A stretch of DNA of 64,000 bases from positions 248,001-312,000 of the forward strand of contig NZ_JAOEFX010000006.1 in the NCBI RefSeq assembly GCF_025421775.1, in the 5' to 3' direction. The position numbers and the translations under genes were made by a program. Source of the stretch: Paenarthrobacter aurescens. GTDB taxonomy: Bacteria > Actinomycetota > Actinomycetes > Actinomycetales > Micrococcaceae. Positions 40,185 through 49,230 of the stretch are shown here, piece by piece. The notes below the pieces were generated by a model, which saw only the letters and a list, made by a program, of their open reading frames with translations, was not told where the DNA came from and did no database searches. How positions within the stretch are numbered: position 1 is the stretch's first letter; the number at the start of each line of letters is the position of its first letter.

Positions 40185-42680
40185 TTACCGAAGTTCGATG
40201 TCCAAAGACTGGAACTCGTCGGCCGCGTGGCGACCCACCAGCAGACGGAACGTGCCCCGCTCAAACTGCCAGCCGCCGTCGTAATGTGCAAACGCCCTGG
40301 CGGGGACGCGTATTTCCACGCTCTCCGTGCCGGCCGGGGCCAGGTGCGTTCCTGCAAAGCCGGCGAGCCACCGGATGGGGCGGTCAACGGCGGATTCTGC
40401 CCGCTCCACGTAGACCTGCACCACTTCGCGTCCGGTACGCGTACCAGTGTTCTTGACGGGCACATGGACCACAACATCGTTTCCGGCAGTGACTGCCTGG
40501 GGTGCGTGCGCTGTGCCGAGCTCGAAGGTGGTGTAACCCAGCCCGAAGCCGAATGGCAGGGCAGGAGCTGCGCCGCCTTCGGCTACCTGCTTCAGCCACG
40601 CGCGGTAGCCGATATGAATTCCCTCGGAGTACACCACCTTGCCTTCAGTCGGCGTGGTGTTAAGGACGGGAACGTCTGCCAGCGCTGTCGGCCACGTGGT
40701 GGGAAGGCGGCCGCCCGGCTCTTCGATGCCCAGCAGGATATCGGCGATGGCGCTGCCGAATTCCTGTCCGCCGAACCAGCCCAACAGCACCGCATCCACG
40801 GTGTCCAGCCACGGCATCAGCACAGGCGAACCGGAGTTCACCACAACCACCGTGCGGGGGTTGGCCGCCGCGACAGCCTCCACCAGCTGGTTCTGGTAAC
40901 CGGGGAGGTCCAGGTCCTTGCGGTCGAATCCTTCCGACTCGATGGCGGCGTTGGTGCCCACCACAACCACGGCGACGTCGGAAGCCCGGGCAGCGTGCAC
41001 GGCCGCGTCAATCTCGGCCTGAGGATCCGAAACCACAGTTTCCTCACCCAACAGGATGGCCGTGAACGGGATGACCTGTTCCTTGGGCAACTGATATTCG
41101 GCTTCGATCCGAACGCTTTGGCCTGCCGTGGTTTCGATGGCGTGGACGGTCTTGGGGGGATCGAACAGTGCCGCGCCCAGGACCTCGGTGTCGTCCTCAA
41201 GTTCGCTGTTGAAGACTTCCGTGCCGTCAAGGACAAAGCGGATACGGCCCACGGTACCGACGCCCAGGTGGTGGACACCTGCTGTTTCGGCAGTCCAGTC
41301 CGCTTCCATTCGGATGGAGGCCGCGCCGTCGGGAATTCCGATCCCGAACCAGATCAGGTGTGAGGCCAGGCGGTCTTCGCCGGAAATTTCAGTGCCTTCC
41401 GCAGCGAGGAAGGTCACGCGGATTCCGGGCACGCCGGAAACGGGGTTGTGGAGGGACTCCCGGGGGAAGGCCTGGATGCCCTCGGCAACCTTGGCGCCGC
41501 GCGCGTAGGTGACCCTGACGTCGTCGGGCAGCGCCTTCCGCAGCCCCGCGAGCGGGGAGACGGTGTACTTGGGCATCACGGTGGCGCTGCCGCCGCCCTG
41601 CGTGCGCGCTTCATCGGCGTTGTGGCCGATCACAGCCACGCTCGTGAGCGTCCTGGCATCCAACGGGAGGAGGCCCTTGTTACGGACCAGCACGGCGCCG
41701 CGCACAGCGACTTCACGCGCGACGGCGGCACCGTTCAGTTCGGTGGGGAGCTGGGTGACGGCAGGTTCGAAACCTTCGAGCGAGCCCACACGTGCAGCGA
41801 GCCGGAGGATGCGGGTGACCTTTTCAAGGATCGCGTCCTTGCTCACGCGGCCATCGTTGACGGCGGCAAGGAGCTTGGGGCCCCAGTGGCCTACAGGACC
41901 GGGCATTTCCAAGTCCTGGTGGGCATTGGCGGCGTCGATGGAGCGCACGCCGGTCCAGTCGGACACCACCACGCCGTCGAAGCCCCATTCGGTGGACAGT
42001 GGGGTTTCGAGCAGCTTGTTCTCGCTGGCGGTGGTGCCGTTGATGGAGTTGTACGAGCTCATGACCAGCCAGGCGCGGGCTTCGGTGATGGCGTCCTCGA
42101 ACGCTGCCAGGTAGAGCTCCCGCAGCGGACGCTCGTCCACTACGGAATCCGCGGTGAAGCGCTCGGTTTCGGCTTCGTTGGCCAAGTAGTGCTTGGGCGT
42201 CGCGCCAACACCCATGGACTGGACGCCGGCCACGTACCCGGCGGCCATGGTTGCGGTCAGCCGGGGGTCCTCGCTCATGCATTCAAAGTGGCGACCGCCC
42301 AGCGGGGAACGGTGCAGGTTGATGGTGGGGCCAAGAACGGCGTGGATACCCTTGCGGCGGGCCTCCTGGCCCAGGACCTGGCCGTAGCGGTGGGCCGTTT
42401 CGACGCTCCACGTCGCGGACAAAGCGGACGACGACGGCAGGGAGACTGAGTCGTGCCGCTCGTCGAAGTCTTCGCCGCGGACACCCGCAGGGCCATCCGA
42501 CATGACAACGCGGGTGAGGCCGATTTCGGGAATTGAGTGGGTGGACCAGACGTCCGCACCCGTCAGCAGTTGGATCTGCTGTTCAAGGGAAAGGCTCTGA
42601 GCGAGTTCGCGGATCCGTGCCTCGGCGTCCGGTGCTCCCGTTTGTGGTGCTGTGACAGCGGCCGAAAGTGCTGGATTCAT
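40185..42680 (-). CDS. Beta-glucosidase, glycoside hydrolase family 3
   Basis: This 831-aa protein has the GH3 N-domain with SDGPAGVRG (residues 61-69), KHYLANEAETER and the nucleophile Asp241 in GVVVSDWTG. The GH3 C-domain starts near residue 330 and seems to hold a PA14-like insertion (IRMEADWTAETAGVHHLGVGTVGRIRFVLDG). A fibronectin-III-like domain closes the protein (VKNTGTRTGREVVQVYV). No signal peptide is seen, so it should act on imported glucosides or oligosaccharides. Start ATG shares one base with the transporter stop (TAATG), making a two-gene uptake-and-hydrolysis operon. Confidence 0.95.
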   Translation of the reverse strand: MNPALSAAVTAPQTGAPDAEARIRELAQSLSLEQQIQLLTGADVWSTHSIPEIGLTRVVMSDGPAGVRGEDFDERHDSVSLPSSSALSATWSVETAHRYGQVLGQEARRKGIHAVLGPTINLHRSPLGGRHFECMSEDPRLTATMAAGYVAGVQSMGVGATPKHYLANEAETERFTADSVVDERPLRELYLAAFEDAITEARAWLVMSSYNSINGTTASENKLLETPLSTEWGFDGVVVSDWTGVRSIDAANAHQDLEMPGPVGHWGPKLLAAVNDGRVSKDAILEKVTRILRLAARVGSLEGFEPAVTQLPTELNGAAVAREVAVRGAVLVRNKGLLPLDARTLTSVAVIGHNADEARTQGGGSATVMPKYTVSPLAGLRKALPDDVRVTYARGAKVAEGIQAFPRESLHNPVSGVPGIRVTFLAAEGTEISGEDRLASHLIWFGIGIPDGAASIRMEADWTAETAGVHHLGVGTVGRIRFVLDGTEVFNSELEDDTEVLGAALFDPPKTVHAIETTAGQSVRIEAEYQLPKEQVIPFTAILLGEETVVSDPQAEIDAAVHAARASDVAVVVVGTNAAIESEGFDRKDLDLPGYQNQLVEAVAAANPRTVVVVNSGSPVLMPWLDTVDAVLLGWFGGQEFGSAIADILLGIEEPGGRLPTTWPTALADVPVLNTTPTEGKVVYSEGIHIGYRAWLKQVAEGGAAPALPFGFGLGYTTFELGTAHAPQAVTAGNDVVVHVPVKNTGTRTGREVVQVYVERAESAVDRPIRWLAGFAGTHLAPAGTESVEIRVPARAFAHYDGGWQFERGTFRLLVGRHAADEFQSLDIELR

Positions 42681-43951
42681 TATTTGACTCCTTTGATTCG
42701 TGTGACGAGGAGGGCTCCGATGATGCCGACAACCGCACCTCCGAGGAACAGTGCCGGGTATCCACCCAGAGCGATAACAGGGAAAGCGATTGCAGGCACC
42801 AGGGATTGGGGGAGGGCTTGGGCAATGTTGAAGACACCGAAGGTCTTGGCATTTTCTGACTGGTCACTGGGCAGCAAGTCGGTAATGAGGGCTACATCCA
42901 CGGCACTGAAGACGCCGAGGCCCAAGCCCAGGATTCCTTGGCCCACCAGAACCTGGCCGGTGTCGGAACTGGTAGCGATGATCACCAGGCCGCCCATCAT
43001 GATGAGGGCAGAGATGATGACCATGCTTTTGCGCTTGCCAAGACGGTCGCTGATCCAGCCACCGGCAAGGCTGGTGATGACGGTGCCGGCAGAGCTGACC
43101 AAGGTTGCTTGGAACACCAGGCTGGTGACCTGCGTTTCGGCGACGTGGAGGTGGTCCGTGAAGAAGTAGGGCAAGTAGAGAAGGCCGGCGCAATAGCCCA
43201 CGTAGACCAAGAACTTGGTGACCCAGGCCCACCCAAGGCCGGGGTGATCCTTGGGGTTGAAGTAGAAGGAACCGAGGATTTCCTTGAAATTCAGCGGTGC
43301 CGGTTTCTTGGTGAGAACCCGGTCCTTGAAGGTGAAGGCGAAGGCAATCGCTATTGCCGTGCCTACGATTCCGGGGACTACGGCCATCTGCAGGGCGGTC
43401 TCAAACATTTGCGCGAAGAATGCCGCCGCCACGAGGCCGATGGGCAACGTCATGCCGATGAGGCCGGAAAGGCGTCCGCGCTCCGCCGGGGCAGCTTGAT
43501 CGGGAAGGGTCGCGACCAGGGCGGCCAGGGCGGCGTTGTAGCTCAGCTGCGCTACAACCCAAGCCGCAAGGACGGCCCCGACGTCGGTGGCCGAACCCAG
43601 GAAGAAAAGTGCTGCAAGGCCGATGAGGGAGCCGCCCACAATCCACGGTTTGCGCATCCCGAAGCGGGACGTGGTCCGGTCGCTGAGCCGGCCAAAGAAC
43701 GGGTTGGCGAGCAAAGCGACAGCCGCTCCGACGCCTGCCACGAGGCTGAGTGCGCCCGCCCGGGTATCCGGGGTGGTGATTTCTGAAACCTTGATGGCGA
43801 GGACTACCAGGGCCGGGGCGAGGACGGCCATCCAAAGCCCAGCGCTCGCGATAGGCATTCCGATGACGTAGGCGCGTGGTGCCGGGCCGATTGCCGCAGT
43901 CTTTGGCTCGGCACTGGAGACCGGAGCCTGTTGGGTGATATCGAGGGCCAC
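42680..43951 (-). CDS. MFS sugar/glycoside transporter
   Basis: This 423-aa twelve-helix transporter has NPFFGRLSDRTTSRFGMRKPWIVGG in loop 2-3 and GGWISDRLGKRKSMVI in the second half, as in GPH/SLC45-like sugar symporters. GTG 43951 is chosen because AGGAGGCAAT precedes it; the longer frame to 44008 lacks a ribosome site. It is co-transcribed with the beta-glucosidase and diverges from a TetR regulator, so it probably imports the glucoside. Confidence 0.88.
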   Translation of the reverse strand: MALDITQQAPVSSAEPKTAAIGPAPRAYVIGMPIASAGLWMAVLAPALVVLAIKVSEITTPDTRAGALSLVAGVGAAVALLANPFFGRLSDRTTSRFGMRKPWIVGGSLIGLAALFFLGSATDVGAVLAAWVVAQLSYNAALAALVATLPDQAAPAERGRLSGLIGMTLPIGLVAAAFFAQMFETALQMAVVPGIVGTAIAIAFAFTFKDRVLTKKPAPLNFKEILGSFYFNPKDHPGLGWAWVTKFLVYVGYCAGLLYLPYFFTDHLHVAETQVTSLVFQATLVSSAGTVITSLAGGWISDRLGKRKSMVIISALIMMGGLVIIATSSDTGQVLVGQGILGLGLGVFSAVDVALITDLLPSDQSENAKTFGVFNIAQALPQSLVPAIAFPVIALGGYPALFLGGAVVGIIGALLVTRIKGVK

Positions 43952-44027
43952 ATTGCCTCCTGTGAACGGTGACCCACCGTTGGGTCTCTGCAAAGACTGT
44001 AGCGGCAAAAATCGAGTCTGACTAGGT

Positions 44028-44037
44028 TTTCGCGAAA
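44028..44037. promoter_or_regulatory. Candidate TetR operator
   Basis: TTTCGCGAAA is a perfect 10-bp palindrome in the 132-bp divergent region between the sugar operon and the TetR gene. TCGAGT direct repeats flank it (44012 and 44043). Confidence 0.45.
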
Positions 44038-44083
44038 TATGTCGAGTGGCACTGGGCTTTGGAGTGTGAAATAGACTGACTCA

Positions 44084-44671
44084 ATGCCTACTTCGAGGGC
44101 CCGTGGCCAGTATGCCAAGGGAGCGGAACGCCGCGAACAGATCATCCAGACCGCCACCGACGTCTTCGCCACTGAAGGCTTCGAGGGGACCGCCCTCAAG
44201 CGCGTCGCCGAACTCGTAGGGGTCAAGGAAGCCACCCTGTTCCACTACTTCAAAGGAAAACAGGAACTCCTCACGGCCGTCCTTGCCGAACGGGATCGGC
44301 GCTCCATTGCCGTCAGCGGCCAAGAGGACGTGGGGCTCAACCTCATGCCCCCCATCGCCGAAAGGAACGAGCGCGAGCCAGGGCTCACCACGCTCTACGC
44401 TGTCGCTTCGGCCACGGCCAATGATCCCGGGCATGATTCCCACGGCTACTTCAAGGAACGCTATGAGACCGTGGTGCGGGATATCGCTGCTGACATTGAG
44501 CGGCGCCAGGCTTCAGGGGCCGTCCGGACCGACGTTGACGCCGTGATGTTGGCCAGGTTGACAGTTGCCGCCTTTGACGGCCTGCAGCTCCAGTGGCTCT
44601 ACGACAAGAACGTGGACATGGCGGACGGACTCCGGCAGCTCATTGACGTACTGTTGGCGCCGCAGCGTTAA
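44084..44671 (+). CDS. TetR-family regulator
   Basis: This 195-aa protein has the TetR helix-turn-helix at residues 15-60 (RREQIIQTATDVFATEGFEGTALKRVAELVGVKEATLFHYFKGKQELL) and a helical ligand domain with WLYDKNVDMADGLRQLIDVLL at the end. It diverges from the sugar transporter/beta-glucosidase operon and is likely its repressor. Confidence 0.92.
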   Translation: MPTSRARGQYAKGAERREQIIQTATDVFATEGFEGTALKRVAELVGVKEATLFHYFKGKQELLTAVLAERDRRSIAVSGQEDVGLNLMPPIAERNEREPGLTTLYAVASATANDPGHDSHGYFKERYETVVRDIAADIERRQASGAVRTDVDAVMLARLTVAAFDGLQLQWLYDKNVDMADGLRQLIDVLLAPQR

Positions 44672-44673
44672 CG

Positions 44674-44708
44674 CAGGAAGGGCCGGAGCACTTGCCCCGG
44701 CCCTTCCC
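44674..44708. terminator. Hairpin between TetR and aspartate kinase genes
   Basis: GGAAGGGCCGG pairs with CCGGCCCTTCC around a 10-base loop between convergent genes. It lacks a T-run, so termination strength is uncertain. Confidence 0.55.
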
Positions 44709-44727
44709 GTGTGAAGGCTTGGTGACC

Positions 44728-46074
44728 CTAGCGGCCGGTGCCGCCGTAGACGGTAGCCTCAGCGTCGCCGTCGAGCTCGAACGCATTGTGGATGGCGCGG
44801 ACGGCGTCATCCAGGGCGTCCGCGCTGGTGACCACGGAGATGCGGATTTCCGAGGTGGAAATCATGTCGATGTTGATGCCGGCGTCGGACAGGGCCTTGA
44901 AGAACGTTGCCGAGACACCGGGGTGCGAACGCATGCCGGCGCCGATGAGGGACAGCTTGCCCACGTGCTCGTTGTATTCGATGCTCTCGAAGCCGATCTG
45001 GCCTTCAGCAGCGCGCAGGGCAGCCAGTGCGTCAGCGCCTTCGACGATCGGCAGGGTGAACGAGATATCCGTGCGGCCCGTGCCGTGGGTGGAGACGTTC
45101 TGGACGATCATGTCGATGTTCGAGTGCGCATCGGCGATCACCTGGAAGATTGCGGCAGCCTTGCCGGGGATATCCGGGACGCCTACAACGGTGACCTTCG
45201 CTTCGGACCGGTCGTGTGCAACGCCGGAGATGATTGGCTGCTCCAAGGCAACTCCCTCTTGAATGTTGAACTTTTCATCGGCGCCCGGGATGACCCAGGT
45301 GCCTTCGTGCTGGCTGAATGAAGAACGGACGTGCAGGGGCACACCGAACCGGCGGGCATACTCCACGCAGCGCAGGTGCAGGATTTTGGCGCCGGAGGCT
45401 GCCAGTTCCAGCATTTCTTCGCTGGAGATCCGGTCGATCTTCTGGGCGGAGGTCACAACGCGGGGATCGGCGGTGTAGATGCCATCCACGTCTGTGTAGA
45501 TCTCGCAGACGTCGGCTTCAAGTGCTGCGGCCAAAGCCACAGCAGTGGTGTCCGAGCCGCCGCGGCCAAGAGTGGTGATCTCGTTGGTGATGCGGCTCAT
45601 GCCTTGGAAACCGGCCACGATCGCAATGTGTCCCTTGTCCAGGGCAGTGCGGATGCGGTGGGGGTCGACGTCGATAATCCGGGCCTTGCCGTGGATGCCG
45701 TCGGTAATCATGCCGGCCTGGGAGCCCGTGAAGGACTGCGCGGAGGCGCCGAACTTGTTGATGGCCATAGCAAGGAGGGCCATGGAAATTCGCTCGCCGG
45801 CGGACAACAACATGTCCATTTCGCGGGCGGGAGCGGAGTCAGTGACCTGCCCCGCGAGATCCAGGAGTTCGTCGGTGGTGTCGCCCATCGCGGAGACAAC
45901 AACCACAACCTCGTTGCCGGCCTTCTGCGCGTCCACGACACGCTGCGCGACCCGTTTGATGCCATCAGCATCGGCAACCGAGGAACCGCCGAACTTCTGA
46001 ACGATCAGCTGCTTGGTAATGGCAGCCCCGTTGGCGAGCTCGTCGATCTTCACTTCGGTAGTGGGCATAGTCAT
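44728..46074 (-). CDS. lysC: Aspartate kinase
   Basis: This 448-aa enzyme phosphorylates aspartate, the first step to lysine, threonine, methionine and diaminopimelate. The kinase domain has [15 protein letters not shown] and [16 protein letters not shown]; two ACT domains follow ([39 protein letters not shown] and [20 protein letters not shown]), as in lysine/threonine-feedback enzymes. The ATG at 46074 follows GAGGG. Unusually for actinobacteria, no asd gene follows; a TetR gene is convergent. An internal start for a beta subunit is described at 45241-45258. Confidence 0.97.
   Translation of the reverse strand: MTMPTTEVKIDELANGAAITKQLIVQKFGGSSVADADGIKRVAQRVVDAQKAGNEVVVVVSAMGDTTDELLDLAGQVTDSAPAREMDMLLSAGERISMALLAMAINKFGASAQSFTGSQAGMITDGIHGKARIIDVDPHRIRTALDKGHIAIVAGFQGMSRITNEITTLGRGGSDTTAVALAAALEADVCEIYTDVDGIYTADPRVVTSAQKIDRISSEEMLELAASGAKILHLRCVEYARRFGVPLHVRSSFSQHEGTWVIPGADEKFNIQEGVALEQPIISGVAHDRSEAKVTVVGVPDIPGKAAAIFQVIADAHSNIDMIVQNVSTHGTGRTDISFTLPIVEGADALAALRAAEGQIGFESIEYNEHVGKLSLIGAGMRSHPGVSATFFKALSDAGINIDMISTSEIRISVVTSADALDDAVRAIHNAFELDGDAEATVYGGTGR
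45241..45258 (-). other. Probable internal translation start for the aspartate kinase beta subunit
   Basis: On the minus strand GAGGGAG (45258-45252) precedes an in-frame TTG (45246-45244) by five bases. Initiation there would give a 172-aa protein made only of the regulatory ACT region. Corynebacterium and Bacillus aspartate kinases are alpha2beta2 enzymes whose beta subunit arises this way, of similar size in Corynebacterium. Confidence 0.6.
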
Positions 46075-46100
46075 GCGCGCACCCTCACTGCATCAATAGG

Positions 46101-46132
46101 GTTCGAACGCGGCATGCCAATTTCGAAATTGG
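46101..46132. promoter_or_regulatory. Paired TTCGAA-centred palindromes upstream of lysC
   Basis: GTTCGAAC (46101-46108) and the perfect 16-bp palindrome CCAATTTCGAAATTGG (46117-46132) lie 27-58 bp before the lysC start. Their centres are 20 bp apart, two helical turns, as expected for cooperating repressor dimers. Confidence 0.5.
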
Positions 46133-46238
46133 AGCACGCCTGCGTAGCTTATTTGCCCAGTTTATCGCCGCGCGCAGCACTGACAGGAATTGTGACCACA
46201 TAGCGGCCACGTGCATTCTCTCCAGGCTTGGGCTGGTC

Positions 46239-46766
46239 TCACCACCCCGAAGTGCCCGGGCCGCCTTTGAACGGACCGACGATCCGGTGTGTGATCCAGC
46301 CGCCGTAGAAGCTGCCTTCCTGGAACGTCACCTGCTCTCCGTCCACCTCGCAGGAATCCATGTGCTCCGGGTAGAGGGCCACCCGACTGCTGAGTGCCTC
46401 GAAACCACGTGCTGGCTGCGGGTAGGTCCACCCGCCGCGGCGAACCACAACGCCGCCGGCGACGACGTCGAAATAGCTCGCTTCGCCCTTGAACTCGCAG
46501 AAGCTGGTCCCTTCGCGGGGAACCAGGACACCGGAGCGAAAGGCATCCAGCGGCAAGTAATAGACCGGCGGGTGACTTGTCTCCAAAACCCGGACAGCAT
46601 GGGCGGAGTCGGCAATCACTTGACCGCCCAGCCGCACCACGATCCGTTCCGAGCGTGGCTCGACCCTCGGCGGCCGTGGATAATCCCACACCGATTCCTG
46701 ACCGGCCTTGGGCTTGACAGGCTTGGGGCGGCGAAAGAACTGCGAATTGCCGGGAACAGGGACCAT
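46239..46766 (-). CDS. DUF427 family protein
   Basis: This 175-aa protein has the DUF427 core VRLGGQVIADSAHAVRVLETSHPPVYYLPLDAFRSGVLVP...TSFCEFKGEASYFDVVAGG...WTYPQPARGFEALSSRVALYPEHMDSCEVDGEQVT. The fold is a small beta barrel of unknown activity. It lies upstream of lysC on the same strand, separated by 164 bases, so co-transcription is uncertain. Confidence 0.88.
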   Translation of the reverse strand: MVPVPGNSQFFRRPKPVKPKAGQESVWDYPRPPRVEPRSERIVVRLGGQVIADSAHAVRVLETSHPPVYYLPLDAFRSGVLVPREGTSFCEFKGEASYFDVVAGGVVVRRGGWTYPQPARGFEALSSRVALYPEHMDSCEVDGEQVTFQEGSFYGGWITHRIVGPFKGGPGTSGW

Positions 46767-46881
46767 ATCTCCATGCTGCAGCCTTCGGCTGGGAGATCAC
46801 CGGGAAATTTGGGCCCGGACGTTTCATATTGCTGGGGGCAGGCCCGGCGTACTATCCAATTCATGAGGATTGCGAGAGGCG

Positions 46882-47976
46882 ATGGCCGGCGTTCCTGACC
46901 ATCCGGACGGTTCGGGTCCGGGGCGGAATGAGCCCGAATATGAGGTCATAGGCGGCGGAATGATCGATGATCAGCGGCGGGTTGCCAACGCTCCGCGGTC
47001 TGGGCAAGATCCGCGTACTCATCCCGGTACGGTCTTCAGCACCGCGATTGCTGCGGCATGGCTGAGCGTCCGAACATCCCTCACTTCCTGGTGGTTCTGG
47101 GTTGCCTGCGCCCTTGGTATAGCTCTTGCATGGGGGACGGCCGCAGCCTTCGTCAGCTGGGGAGATACCAACGGGTGGTTCCAAGGTACGGTGCCGGGCG
47201 CTGTCTTGTTGTTCATGGCCGCGTTCCTGGCATTGACTGCAGCAGTACTGGGTACAGGCTGGGGATTCCGCCACGCGGGCGGAAGCGTCTTGGAGATGCT
47301 GCTGGCAGGAACAATGCGTGGCATGGCCTTGGCCGCTCCGGCGTATACTGCTTTGCTGGTGGTGGGCTTCAGCATGGGCGGGCCGATCGCGCTGGCTGGT
47401 GCCGCCGTCGTCGTTATTGTCCTTGAAGCAGCACTGTTCGGGCTGATCGGTGCCGGTTCGAGGGCATGCTTCGCAAGGGCCGCGCCGGGTGTGGCGCTTG
47501 CCGGGGTGCTGGTGGTGTTCCTCTGCTTTGGGAACGTTGCGATCACCCTTCTGTTGCTGCCGGGGACCACCGCCATGGATCAGGCTTCCGTGCCCGTGAA
47601 CGTGGAGCGGGACGACTCAGGCAGGGTCATTTCCTACCAGTGCGTGGGCGATCTCCGCCCGGTGGAAGTGGCGCACACGGATCGGGTGGCCTGGGTGGCA
47701 GCGTCCAACCCCGCTTTGCTCCTGGGCAGCGTCGGCGCTGACTTTGTGTCCACGGACAACGAAGTGGGATGGATGTTGTCCGGACTGCAATGGGCCGCCG
47801 ACGGGCCCTCCCGCGAAGTCCCGTGCCTCGGCGGGGAATCAAGCGCGGGACGCGCTCCTTCGGTGCCCGTATTTCTGACCGGTCTCGCGCTCCAGGCCTT
47901 GGCGGCCGCGGTGGTGCTGGTACCGGGTCGCTGGCTGAGGGCGCGAAGGCTGAGTGCTAGTTCGGGTTCTGGCTAG
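46882..47976 (+). CDS. Predicted six-span membrane protein
   Basis: No family was recognised. After a polar N-terminus (about 55 residues) there are about six hydrophobic helices (WWFWVACALGIALAWGTAAAF, VPGAVLLFMAAFLALTAAVL, then four more), an extracytoplasmic loop of about 110 residues (VERDDSGRVISYQCVGDLRPVEVAHTDR...) with two Cys, and a last helix near the C-terminus. This resembles an ABC-2-like or poly-spanning membrane protein without an ATPase partner. The start is uncertain (TTG 46870, ATG 46882 or ATG 46960). It overlaps the convergent next gene by 20 bases. Confidence 0.7.
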   Translation: MAGVPDHPDGSGPGRNEPEYEVIGGGMIDDQRRVANAPRSGQDPRTHPGTVFSTAIAAAWLSVRTSLTSWWFWVACALGIALAWGTAAAFVSWGDTNGWFQGTVPGAVLLFMAAFLALTAAVLGTGWGFRHAGGSVLEMLLAGTMRGMALAAPAYTALLVVGFSMGGPIALAGAAVVVIVLEAALFGLIGAGSRACFARAAPGVALAGVLVVFLCFGNVAITLLLLPGTTAMDQASVPVNVERDDSGRVISYQCVGDLRPVEVAHTDRVAWVAASNPALLLGSVGADFVSTDNEVGWMLSGLQWAADGPSREVPCLGGESSAGRAPSVPVFLTGLALQALAAAVVLVPGRWLRARRLSASSGSG

Positions 47977-48562
47977 CGCCTTGGCGCGCGTACTCAGAGA
48001 TCACGACGCCCGACGCGAACGCCGTCGTGGAGACCTCCTTGAAGGCGCTGGGCTGGTAAGCGCCGGGCGCAAAGAGCGGTATGCCATCGCCAAAAAGCAG
48101 CGGGCTTCGTTTGAGCACAAGCCTGTCGATCTCACCGGAGAGCTGAGTCGCCAACTGACCGCCGCCACACAGCCAGATCGATTTTCCTGGCTCGGCTTTC
48201 AATTGGCGAACGACGTCCACCGGATCTTCGGAGGTCAGCGCAAGGTTCGGGTGCTCTCCCGGGATGTCAGCCTCGGACCGGGTCCGGGAAAAGACCACCT
48301 GCCGCAGATGCCGATACGGGCTGGTCATGCCAAAAGGCAGGCCTACCGCGTAGGTGTTCCAACCCATCAATACGGTGTCGAACATCGTCCCGCTGCGCTC
48401 GATGTCCATGGCGTCGGCAATCGCCGTTGGTATGGCATCAGAGAAGCGTTCGTTTTGCGCGGCCATGTGGTCGCCCTCAACCGGAAACGCGTCGAACTCG
48501 CCTCCGGGACCGGCAATATATCCGTCCAGGCTGACGGCAACGTAGTACACAAGCTCTCGCAC
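47957..48562 (-). CDS. RibD/DHFR-like reductase domain protein
   Basis: This 201-aa protein matches the RibD C-terminal/dihydrofolate-reductase-like family: VYYVAVSLDGYIAGPGGEFDAF at the start, DTVLMGWNTYAVG, and IWLCGGGQLATQLSGEIDRLVL for NADPH binding. Such stand-alone proteins (YwjB/YyaP types) are probable reductases of unknown substrate. Confidence 0.88.
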   Translation of the reverse strand: MRELVYYVAVSLDGYIAGPGGEFDAFPVEGDHMAAQNERFSDAIPTAIADAMDIERSGTMFDTVLMGWNTYAVGLPFGMTSPYRHLRQVVFSRTRSEADIPGEHPNLALTSEDPVDVVRQLKAEPGKSIWLCGGGQLATQLSGEIDRLVLKRSPLLFGDGIPLFAPGAYQPSAFKEVSTTAFASGVVISEYARQGASQNPN

Positions 48563-48597
48563 GGGACCCCCATCACGGTGTTGTTGTGATTGCGAGA

Positions 48598-49197
48598 CTA
48601 CAACAGCGCGTTGCGCCTGCCCTCGAACGCCCTGCCGAGAGTGACCTCGTCTGCATATTCAAGGTCCCCGCCCACGGGCAGGCCTGAAGCCAGCCGTGTC
48701 ACGGTGATCCCGATCGATTTGAGCATGCGCGCCAAGTACGTCGCCGTGGCCTCACCCTCAAGGTTCGGGTCCGTAGCGATGATGATTTCCTGGATTGCGC
48801 CGTCGTTGAGGCGCGTCAGGAGTTCCCGGATCCGCAACTGCTCGGGACCGACGCCTGCAATGGGATTGATGGCCCCGCCCAGCACGTGATAGCGCCCGCG
48901 GAAGGACCGCGTACGCTCAACGGCCAGAACGTCTTTGGACTCCTCAACCACGCAGATCACCGACGGATCACGGCGTGGGTCGCGGCAGATATTGCACGTT
49001 TCCTGCTCGGTCACGTTGAAGCAGACACTGCAGAACTTCACGCGTTCCTTGACCGTGGTGATGGCCGCGACGAGGCGTTTCATATCCTCGGGATCGGCCT
49101 CAAGAATGTGGAACGCCAGGCGCTGCGCCGATTTGGGGCCCACGCCGGGAAGCCGGCCGAGCTCATCAATCAACTCTTGAACTGCACCTTCGTACAC
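48598..49197 (-). CDS. recR: Recombination mediator protein RecR
   Basis: This 199-aa protein has the helix-hairpin-helix [19 protein letters not shown], the Cys4 zinc motif [16 protein letters not shown] and a Toprim domain with [10 protein letters not shown] and [16 protein letters not shown]. It loads RecA at gaps with RecF/RecO. It starts with GTG after GAGGACATT. It follows dnaX on the same strand; the ybaB gene often found between them is absent. Confidence 0.97.
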   Translation of the reverse strand: MYEGAVQELIDELGRLPGVGPKSAQRLAFHILEADPEDMKRLVAAITTVKERVKFCSVCFNVTEQETCNICRDPRRDPSVICVVEESKDVLAVERTRSFRGRYHVLGGAINPIAGVGPEQLRIRELLTRLNDGAIQEIIIATDPNLEGEATATYLARMLKSIGITVTRLASGLPVGGDLEYADEVTLGRAFEGRRNALL

Positions 49198-49230
49198 AAT
49201 GTCCTCATTTGTTTGAAATCAATGCTGGAG

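Noticed and set aside
46075..46160. Lysine riboswitch before lysC
   Set aside because: The leader is short and lacks the large conserved multi-helix layout; only palindromes are present.
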